Virus record (IMG/VR): IMGVR_UViG_3300020394_001804
Span: 1 to 33,191 of that record
Reading direction: 5' to 3' (one strand)
DNA from: a virus
DNA length: 33,191 bases
Below the pieces are notes generated by a model. The model saw only the letters and a program-made list of their open reading frames with translations. It had not been told where the DNA came from and made no database searches. Position numbers and translations under genes: made by a program. Shown here piece by piece: positions 17,437 to 29,400 of this stretch. Each line of letters begins with the position of its first letter. The first letter of the stretch is position 1.

Positions 17437-20400
17437 TTATGAATAACTTGTTGATTTAAGAGCATTAAATCTCTTAACAACAGCAGAAGTAGAAATTCCT
17501 GTGTTAGAATAAGCAGATCCAATACCACTCATTGTATGGGCAGTGAAGTCTCTAGGTTTTACTCTATCATCTAAAGTTAATTTACCCCAACTATACTCAC
17601 CAAGTTCTGATGTTGAAGTACTGGCAAATCCTACAGTAATTCTGTCAACATTGACTGAAACTCTTCTCACTGTAGTTGTGAATCCAGTATTGCCACCTAC
17701 AAAACATGTTACATCAACATCTTCAAATGACTGAACCTGATAGACACAATCTAATGCTGTTGATGCAATTCCTACTGTAGTTGTACCATCTGTTGATCTT
17801 GCAGCAAATGTATCCCCAATTGAAATATTTGTTCCAAAAATAGTGAAATAGTCACTTGTAGAAATGCCACTTATAGTAGCTGCAGTAGATACTAAATTAG
17901 TATCTCTCATCAGAGAATCTTTTGGAATGAAGGTATCAAAAATCAATCTATGCTGAGAACCAACTTTTGTTGAACTAATTCCAACAATCATCCCATAATC
18001 CCCTGCAAATTCTGTTACATTTAATTTTTCACTAATTGGAGCAGGAGGTTCAATAAGAACAGATGGAGGATTAGTTGTTGTGTATGCAGATCCTGTTGTT
18101 GTACCACCATAAGAGACCAATATTGATGTAATAGAACCACCTACACCAATTACTGCTGTTGCCTCTGCTCTACCCTCTGTAGAAGCAGATCCACTGATGT
18201 TTGATATGAATACTTTGGGGGCAGATGTGTATCCTAACCCAGGATTAGTTACACTAAAGGATGATACTGTCCCTGCAACAGAAACTAGTGCAGTGGCAGA
18301 AGCACCAACAAAATCTCCTTGCTCATAAATTTGCACAATCTTCTGATGTGTGTTCCTCAAAGTGGAATTTGATATCTCATTTACAGAATTGAATGATGGT
18401 ACAAGATTGTTAACATATATTTCTGTAGAGGATGTGGATACATTCTTGATTAGATAAGATGATGGTTTTATGACTGGTTCAAATTCACCTCTATTTTTGC
18501 TTACCCTTGAACCATTTACAACCAAATCACTAGTTTGCTTACACCATGTCACTGGTCTAGTAATTGTACCATCAGAACTAATACCAACACCACTATAAAG
18601 ATTGGTCTCAACTGTATCAATTGTATTGATGCCTGTAATAATTCTTTTATCTTGATTAAGAATTATTGATTGACCAGATCTGGGGTTATGATCAATATCA
18701 AGTGAATCACCAACTTTTACTGAATCAACAATATCTCTAAAAACTACATCAATTTCATCACCACTACCTTTATAGAATAATATTTGTGCAGTCTGACCAG
18801 ATACTGGTGGTTCTTTAAATTCAACAATACTTCCTCCTTCAAAGGTGTATGCCTCATTTGGTTTCTGTAGCACATTGTCAATTAGTATGATGAGTGTTTG
18901 TTCAATATCAATAGTTGAACCTCTCTGTGCAGTTATTGAAACTGTTTCACCATTCTCTGTCAGTCTAAATGTTTTCTTAAACCCATCAAATTCATTTTCA
19001 AATGAATCTAAGACAGTGAATTGACCCACTGACCAACCATTAAATGAATCAGTTTGAGTTCTTTCAATTGTAAGAGTGAATTCTTCAAATGTTTTTGAAA
19101 TATCAGTTGGGATGCCAGTCACACCCCCAATGTCAACTGTCAGTATCTCTCCTACCCCATATCCATATCCTCTATTGTTTATAGTAAAGTCAATAACTCC
19201 AGTGCCTCTTCCTACAGTAAGATCAACAGTTGCACTTCTTCCAGATCCTACAATTGATGATGAAGTATATTCTAAAGGAATATCTGTGTAAGACAATGGT
19301 TCATCAAATACTACCAAAGGTGGATTAGTAAATGTATATCCTGATCCTGGATTTGTAATATTAATATCAATTACATTCCCATTGCTAACAATTGCTGTTC
19401 CAATAAATTCAAGATTTGGAATTCCTGTAGATGAAGTTGTTACAGCAACATTTACAGTGGTTTGTATTCCAGATCTATATCCACTTCCACTATTACCAAT
19501 ACTAATGGATGAAACTGTTCCTGCTATAGAAACATTAGTTGTTCCTCCTGCAGACACAAGAGGTTGATATCCAGATCCACCACTTGAACCAACAGAGACA
19601 ATTGTTCCACCCATAGGGAAGTTTCCAGCACCTGGATCATACCCATGTGGGTCCACAGATCCTTGGAATGTAATAGTTGATACTCCAGCACTTTCAGTAA
19701 TATTATAATTATTATCTACTGGTTGTGATCCTTTTGGTAGTTGGAATATTCCATTCACTAATATAATACCATTACCAGTTGCTATTCCAGTTACATTACT
19801 ACCACCTGACTTAAGAATAAATGAACTTGAAACACCAGTAAAGTTTGTAGAAATGTCATCAAAAATATAATTATCAGCGTATGTTTCAGAGGTTGATCTT
19901 TGAGCTGCATTTCTAAGGAATGTTCTTCCTTGGAATGAAGAGCTTGTTGTTATTCCAGAGAAATCTCTTGAATCAGGTGGATTTGTAATTGTACCAATAG
20001 GATTTTTACCAAATGGAGCTCCAGCAAAATGTATTCTATTTTCAACAATGTTATAATTTCCTCCCAATTTGGTAATTGTAGATCCAACACCATGAGATTG
20101 TATTGATGTTCCCAATTTACCTCTTTGGACATTAAATGTGGCACTACTACCTGAACCAGCATCATCAATAACCATGATTTCATCATTGATTTGAATCACA
20201 TCATTTGAGAAAATTGAATTTACACCAGTTACACTGAAATTGGTTGCAAAAATAATATCTTGTCCAAGAGCAGCAGTGATGCCAGTTGCTACAATTGGGG
20301 ATTGTATCATATTATCAATTGCTACAAGTGCTTTAGTGTTTTGATTCTTTGATGTAAACACATGAGAATTACCAACACCCACTGAATTCAAAGTAAGGGT

Positions 20401-23400
20401 TTGTGGAATAACTTTTAATGCGTTTTCTGCTGTATCAGCAAATCTTATAGAACCCTCATCTACCTTAACAACAAATAAACTATCAGGTAGTTTATCTGTC
20501 ACAATACCAGAGATACTAGTAGAAACAATTCCAATAGATTGAGTTGTTCCAGCACCAGAATTACTATAGTTTATATTTTCACCAGAAACAAAAAAGTGGT
20601 TTGGAATTTTAACAACATTTGATGAAGTGTCAGCAATTGATGGGTTGCTTCCATCAACAATTCTCTTGAATATTGGAATACCTTCATGTTTAAGGTCAAA
20701 ATCTGTTCTTATATCAAATTTTGTCCCTGTGTAGAGTCCTTTTGATGACTTGAGTTTCCAATTAAAGTAATCTACTTCATTTGGATTTTCATTCTCATCA
20801 AAAATTTGAAGTTCAATCCCAAATGTTCTTACTTCAACAGCAGTTCCTGAATTAGGAGTATAAGTTATGTCAAGATTACTTGAACCTAAAGTTGATATTC
20901 CTATTTGACCTATGCTGCTACCAGTTGAAACATTAGCAAATTCAACAAACAATTCTTCAGTTTCACTACCACTATCAATTGCTGCCACCTCAAATGACTC
21001 ATAAACATTATTAGTTGTGTCTTTTACAGTGACAAAATAATAACCACTTTGGTAGGGCAGATTGAATGATGTTATTGTATTTGCAATACCAGCCCCTGAT
21101 AAAGGAATGCTTACATAGGATGATCTAATTCTTCCTGTATCAAGTGAAATTGTACCAATCCCTGTTTCAGTATCAGAAATTGAAACTACTTGAGTGTTTG
21201 CTACAAGTGATGATGAGGCATTTGATGTATATTCTAAGATAATATTTGCACCAACAATATTTGCATCAAATGTTCCAAATCCAACAAAATTTGATGATGA
21301 TGAATCTGCAGTATTTCCATATTCCAGTATACTTACATCTGTTCCATCATGTATGATATTTAATTCATTACCAATGTAATTATCACTATCATCTTCAAAC
21401 ATTACAAGAATTTTTGCAGATCTGAAAGTAGTGGGTATGGTAGCGATTGTGGTGGCAGTCCCTGTTGGAACACTGTGTTGCTCACTGAATGTACTTACTG
21501 CAGTGCCTACTGCATGAACTGACCCAATGCCACTATAATCACTTAAACCACTAAATGAAATAACTGATGTATTGTAATTATTTAATTCAAATAAGGTAGG
21601 ATTAAATGTTAAGTCCCAACCATCACTAGTTACTAAGTAATCATAAGACCCTAAATTTCTACCTACACTTTCTAAAATAGAATACTCATTAATGTAACCT
21701 GTTTCAGAATCCTGAATGAGATTCAAGATTGAGAATTGTTTTTCATCAGTGAATCTTGTATCTTTGGCAAATGTAAACATCTTGTTTAATTTGAAAGTGT
21801 TCTCAAAACTACCAACACTTGCAAATCTATCAGGTCTTTCATTGCTATTGAATTCATTACTAATATCATCAATAGAAAGCACTCTATTTCCAACTGACTC
21901 AAAATAATCAGAAATAATCTTGTTTTGGAAAACTATTTCAGTTGAATGAATTTGATCTTTTATGAATACAGTTCTATCTCTTACATAATCAAAATTATAT
22001 TTGCAATTTGTATCACTACTGCTTATGATATCAACAATAGTTTCAATATTTGATTCATCAGATCTGACCACTGCTGCAAATGAATTTTCTAATTCACTAA
22101 CAACTTGGAGATCAGCATACTTAGCGAAACCAGCAGCGTGATTTAAAGCACTTACTGTGCTATCCCACTGCTTGAAAGGCACTTTTGATCTTATTGCATA
22201 TGAGAATTTCTGATAATATTGATTGTCTGGTAATCTTTGAGTTGTATCATTAAGGAATCCAGCACTTTTCTGCCACCCATTAATAATTGTAGTTCCAGCA
22301 CCTATTTTAATCTCTGACTTGAAGTCATCTTTGCTTCTAATTAACCCCTGAGTGTCAGAACTTAATCCTCTGATGCTATCATTTATTCTAATTTCTTTAC
22401 TAATTGAAATTTTTAGCATCTCAGCAAGAGGATCCCATGACTCAACAATACCAAAATTTGATGAATCCTCATTTATAGAAACTTTTTCACCAACAATGTA
22501 ATTGTTCTTGGACAAAGTAATATCAAATACAGGGAACTGATGCTCTGGAACAACTCTGCCATATATTGCAGACACAACTGCCCCAGGAGTTTCACCAATT
22601 GAAAGAACTTCATCTAATGAATATTCAACAAAAGCACCACTACCTCCAAGTTTTGGATCAACTGATGTAATTTCAAATAAAGAATATGAATAGTCTTCAG
22701 AATTATATCCTTTTCCTGTGGTGTTTAGTCCCACATCAATTTTTTCTACAAGTACATTTGCACCGACTGAGAATGGAAAATCTTCTTGATTATTGAAAGT
22801 TGTATTCAAATAAAGTTTTACTCTGTTGGTGGTTGAGTCAAAACTTAGTGAATTAATACCAACACCATTAGTGTTGTTGACTGGTAGTATTCTTGGATTT
22901 ACATCATTTAACCCAGTGGTATTTTTAAGAATATTTACAACTTGATCACCAAGATTAAATTCCAAATCTACACTGGTGATGACTTCATTGGATACTACAT
23001 CAAAAACAACCAAATCTGGAGCGATCAAATAATTACTACCTGATGAAGTGATACCAATCCTATCAAATGATGCTAATGGTTGAACTCTTAGTATCTCTGG
23101 TAAATTCGCAATTGGTCTTAAAGTTCTATCAGATGGATAACCAAATCCAATACTGTTAGAAACAAACTGATTTTCTTGAATTATTCCTATTGATGAACTT
23201 TGAACATCAAGAAGTTGATTTTGTCCTTTATCTGTAATGATTGAACTGATTCCAGGTAATGACTTGTAACCCTTTCCTCCAAAATTTATTTTTATTTTAT
23301 TAATTGGACCATTTGATGTTTTTGAAGTTGTTTGATATTTTGTTTTTGAATTATTAATATCATATTCAGATAAAATTCTTGGTTTTTTTGGAACATTGTA

Positions 23401-26400
23401 TGTGAATGTTGTTGATCCAACTCCAGTTATAATCTTCTGACCCTCATATGCAGATTTTTGAATGTCAATCTGATTATAATTTTTTACACTATCATCATCA
23501 GAAAATTCACTCTTTGAACTTGGCGAAATAGTAAGATTTTTCTTTGTGAATTTGTACCATAAATTATTTGGTACACTATCAGTGAGGGTGATTGTAAGCG
23601 ATGCATCTGCATTGATTCCAGCTTCACCACTCTTAGAAACTTCAAAAGTGTTAGTTGTTTTTGATGATCTAAAAATATTTGTAAAATCAGAATCAGTATA
23701 AATGTTCATATCAAAAGCAGAATATGTTGATCCACTTGATACAAAACTCAGAGATTTATCAGAAAGATCAAAAACAATTTTTTGATTCTTTGATGCTTTA
23801 ACTAAGGGGTTAATTCTTGATATAGTTCCATTCTCTGCACTGTTTATTATTACAAATTTTTTGTTTTCAATATCAATTTTATTCAGTGCAAGTTTAATTT
23901 TGTCTTTTGTAAATGGAAAAACATAATACATTCCTTCATTTTCTAAACCACTTATAATAGTTGCTGATGGTGAATAGATTACCCTATCGCCAATCTCATA
24001 TTCATGGTCAGTGAGATTTATTGTATTTTCACTAATATCAACATCTGCTGCAAGAAAATTCTTTGGTCCAAAAACCATTCTTCTGTTAAAGTCATTATAC
24101 TTAACTGCAATTGTAGTAGTATCATTTGGATTAAGATCCATGAATACAATATCATTCACCTGCATCTGATGAGTAGACGCTGTTGATACAGTAACAGTAT
24201 GAACACCTATCTCACCTTTTATTACATTGCTGTGATTAGTCTTAAAACTATGATAATCACCAGTTCCTTCAGATGTAAAATATAAAAGTCCAGGTAAAGA
24301 TCCCAATCCACTATATCCACCACCAACACTAGACAATCCTACTTTATTGGATGAAATACCAATTGTATTATTTGTAAGTGGTACAGCATACAAATTAGAA
24401 TATGATGTCAGTGGAGTGTAAGCAATCCCAGCAACACCATTCCATGCTGAGATTGCCACCCCAGTGAAATTATTGTATATTATCTCATCATTAAGACTGA
24501 GCTTATGTTCAGGAATGTATATTGACTGAGATGGAATGAAAACTTGTGTTCCACCAACTCCTGGAACTGAGAATGTAACTGTTTTTCCAGCACCAACTAC
24601 ATCTGTGATTCCAGTGCCTACAGCTTCAGATGGTTCAAAATAATACTCTTCATTTAATTTGAATTGTTTGGTGGTTTTACCAAATCCAACATCAAATGAT
24701 AATTTTCTAGGATCCTCAGTCAAAATTTGAGAATTTGGATATGATGTTCCTATGGTTCCACCATATTCTCTAGAAACTCTTATTCTACCACTCTTTTTGT
24801 CAATATTGAGAACTTTTAATTTTTCAGTTTTTATTCCAATGATATCATTTGGTCTTATTCTTGGAAAATCTAAAATTCCAGACACATAGAAATACGTTGT
24901 TAGTCCTGTGACTGAGGTTGCCCCAATCCCCAGTGATAACACAAAATTATCTGGTCTTACATTAATATTAAAAGTCCCTTGAATGTCATTGAAAGACTCA
25001 GATGCTCCTGATATTCCTACTAAATCTTTATTTGATAAATTATGTGGTAATTGTGTGAATGCCAGTATTCTTCCTAAAGAATCTGGGAAAAACTCTGTAT
25101 CATTAAATGATGTGCTTGTAGAAGCAATAGATACCACTTTTTTGCCATCAATCCTACTTATTTCAGCACTAGCACCAGATCCAGATGTTTGTGTATTATT
25201 AAAAACTAATTTGTCTCCAATTTTAAAATTATCACCTTTATTAACAATCTTTATTGACTCAACAGTTCCCACAGAAGTATTTGTTATGTCAATAGATTGA
25301 TTTTTAATTTTTGATGAATTGTATATGTAATCATATCCACTAGGATTTGAATTCAATCTATATGGTTTCGTATTTCTAAACCAAGCATCCTTTTCAATAT
25401 CATAGTCATCATGATTTGATGCCAATTTAAAATTGAAACTTATTGGTTCAGAATTGAAACTATTACCAATCAGATATGGGAACTTAGGACTTCTAAATCC
25501 TTCAAATGGACCAGAACTACTGTTTACATTTTCTATTGTGGCAAAATATGCATAGATTCCATTTGGATAATCTGGTGTCACACAAAATCTACCATTGTGC
25601 TCATCAAGATCACCATTATTGTTAAATACAAAATCTTCAACAAAGAATCCAGCTTCATATAATGATGTTTCAGGTCTGTTAAGTGTGTTTATAGACAACT
25701 GATATCCAGGGACCATGGCACTGATAGGTCCTCCATTTGGATTTTTAAATCCATACGGTCCATAGATTGGATGACCATCATATGCCCATCCAATGATTGG
25801 TGAATGGAAATTATTAGATTGTTCTTCACCAGTAATTGCATCTCTTCTTAGTTCTGCAGTTCCAAAGATTTCACCTGAATCAGATATAGGGTTCAAACTC
25901 TCTCTTAACTTTCTGGGAGCATAAAGATGACTATATTGTAATGTGATATTCTCATTGTTTTTTGTAATTATCCCATCATCTGATGTTAAAACATCAAAAT
26001 TCTTGGCAAATAAATTGACTGTCCATTTTTTGATTATAGGTTCAACATTTGCATCAATAATTGGGGAAATAACATTTATTGTTGTAGCATTATCATATCC
26101 AGATCCACCATTCACAACTACAATTTCTTTCAATTGTCCGCCAGAGATGATGGGTGTCAATTTAGCAAAAAATCCAGTTTTTGAAATGATCTGTAAATCA
26201 GGAGGAGAATTGTATCCAGTTCCAGGATTATCAATAAGGACTTCAGTTATTCTACCATTGTTGATGATAGGTGTTACTTGACCATCAGAACCTGCAGATA
26301 TGGAAATCTCTGGCAATCTATTGAAATTAAAAACTTCTGGAGATCCATAATTTAAACCACCATTAGTAATATCAATTGATTCTAATTCACCTCTAAAAAT

Positions 26401-29400
26401 AGGTTGTACTATGCAGTCAAATTTTTGACCAGTAAGTGTTGTAATACCAATTAGTCCATCTACTACCACACTGATTGGTTGATAATTAAATGATCCATCA
26501 CCTACTGTTTTTATATCAACAAATATATTATTATCATAGAAAAAAGATGCAGTATCACCTACACCAATCTCTGATAATCTAAAATTATTGTTATCAATCT
26601 TATGAACATAATAATCTGTATCTTCAGATAATCCAGTGACAGTGTTCACACCAATAGTATATCTTACTTTTTCTTTGTTCAAAAATCCATGATCAACAAT
26701 ATTAATGATATTAGTAGATGTACTTACTCCAGAGGAAATTAGTTGCTTTCTTCTATTTTTATAACCAGTGCCTTTGTCAAGAATAACAAAATTAGAAACT
26801 TTCTTCTTCAAATTAAAAGAGTCAATACTTTGTAATCCCTCACCAAAATCTGTTATTGAAATAGTATTAATTCCTGGTCCAGATTTTGCATCAAATTCAG
26901 ATTTGTGTAATTTGATTTTATGTGGATCAACTACTTTGACAAAATAATTTGAATCAGTAGATAGTCCAACTGCTGCTTTAGATCCATATGTTTTATAAAC
27001 TACTTTTTCACCTGTAAAAAATTTATGAAATGTGCTAAATCCAATGGTGGCATCTGTTGCACCAACACCCAAAGCAACATGTGTTGTTATTCCACCTCCT
27101 GATTCACCTAAGAAATTTACTCTGTTGACTGTGTCAACTGTCTCTACATTTACTAAAGCTTCTGTTTTTGGATTACCACCAGTGATTGAAACAGTGGGAG
27201 TTGAAACAAAATCAAAACCTGGATTAATAATTCTTATTTCTTCTAATTGACCAATAACCCCACATGTGCCTGTGGCTCCAATGCCAGTCACATCGCTTAT
27301 GTTCAATAGAGGTGGATCTATAACATCATAATTTTCTCCTCCATTAACAATCTCCATTGACTTGATATCACCAAAGAATATCTGATCATTTGATTTGTAA
27401 TTTAAAATCTCAACACCATTTTTTAGAATACCACTAAATCCTGGTTGAGTGTTATACTTATCCTGTTTTTTAACTGGTTCAATAAGTTTCCTGTAAATTT
27501 TTTGAGGTGATATTTTTTTGTCATAAAAAACTTGATAAGTAAATGTATTATCAATTATTGGACTATCTGCAAGAGGAGTTATGTATTTTTCTTCATTAAG
27601 GTCAGAAAGACTTTTTGCAAGTTTTATACTGAATGAATTATTTTTACCAACTCTTTTAACAAAATAAACACCTTCATTTAAATTTGTAAATTTATTGATA
27701 GTAACACTTTCAATAGATTCATCACCTTCAATAAATTGATTATCTCCAATAATTATATTTGGCTTATAGTAAACAATTTCACCAGTGTACAATCCATGTT
27801 GTTGATTGAAAGTAAAAGTATCTCCACTAATATTTGAACTTGAAAATTTAATTACTTTGTTATAAGTGTCTAAAGTAATATTATCATAACTTGGGATTGA
27901 ATTAGATGATACTAATACCTCACCATTAAAGTTCTGATAGGTGTTTATGATATTGGTTGTAGATGTATTTAAATCAGAAGTGTACTTGTAATTTCCTCTT
28001 AGAGTCTTATTTTCTATAAAAAATTCACCACTTAAATCTGATATAAGCACATCAAATCTAACATCAATTGAATCTTTTGCCCTTCTGCTATTGACTGTGC
28101 CCTTTGCTAAAATCTGACCATTCTTTAAAATTTCAATTTCATAACCTCTCTTAAGAATTATTTCATCATCTGTAGTAATTAAATATCTTTTTTCTGAAGC
28201 ATCAAGTATGCTTATGTTTTTTACTTTGTAATTAACTTTTAGATTATAAATCCAGTCATCAGTTTTTTTATCATTTGATTCAATTCCTAGGGATTGAATT
28301 TGTATTGTCTCTCCATTTGTAAAATTTTTAGTTGGTTCATTGATCTGAAGTTCCTTTAGAGTTGTAGTAATTCTAAATGAAATTTCTTGATCTAATGTAG
28401 AACAGAGTGAATCAAGGTGTAAATTAGCACCATTTTTAATAGCAACATCAATACCACTAACACCAAAAAATTGGTTTGCTGATTTACTTGTGTAAGAAAT
28501 AATTATTTCATCATCATTTTCATCATATGAAATTAAAGATCCAGATGATGGAAATCCAATTGTAGAATCAACATCAATGACACTGGAGTTTATGGCAAGA
28601 TCATTGATTATTTGAGTTTTTGGTTCATCTTTAAATTCACCAAGAATTGAACCATCTAAATTTATATCTCTTTGATATCCACTATCTACGCTTATCTGAT
28701 AATAATTTCTATCATCAGTTGTAATGACCTCAACTTTGGTTACTGTTCCTCTAGCAGATGTTCTGCTTTGGACTATTTCTTTCCCTCCTAGTTCAAGTGG
28801 ATTTCCCTCAATAGCTTCAATTACAAAATCCTTTGTAATAAGATAGTCAGAATCAGATGGACGAAAGAGATCCTCACTTGGTTTACTAATTAATACTTCT
28901 TCCCCATATATTGCTTGGAAAAGAATTTTAAGTGATTGATCAGTGCCTTTTGAATTATAAAAATCTTTTACATTGTAAAGAAAGTTTCTTTCATTTAACC
29001 CCTTGTATAAACTTCTTCCTGAAAATCCTGGGGCAATTTGTCCTTTAAGTTTTTTGAAAAATTCTTTTAGAAATAAAACATTCAGATTTTGAATTGTTGC
29101 ACCAGCAGCATGTTTTTGAGCTAATGATTCAGTAAATACTAACTCTTCTGGATTGTTGATAGCAGAATATGAAGTAATACCACTGAATCCTCTTTTACAA
29201 CCTGTGAATGAAAGATCTGTTTTTTCAGTATAAAAAATTATCTCATCGTCAATTTTAATAACTCCATTTCTCTCAGGAAATCCCTCAGTAAAATTAGTTT
29301 CTGATGAAGTTTGTATTGTACTGTTGAAGTATGATATACTAGATGCAAGTCCTGTAGATTCTTTGAGATTATAGAGGTTGTCAATTTTTACATAAGAATC

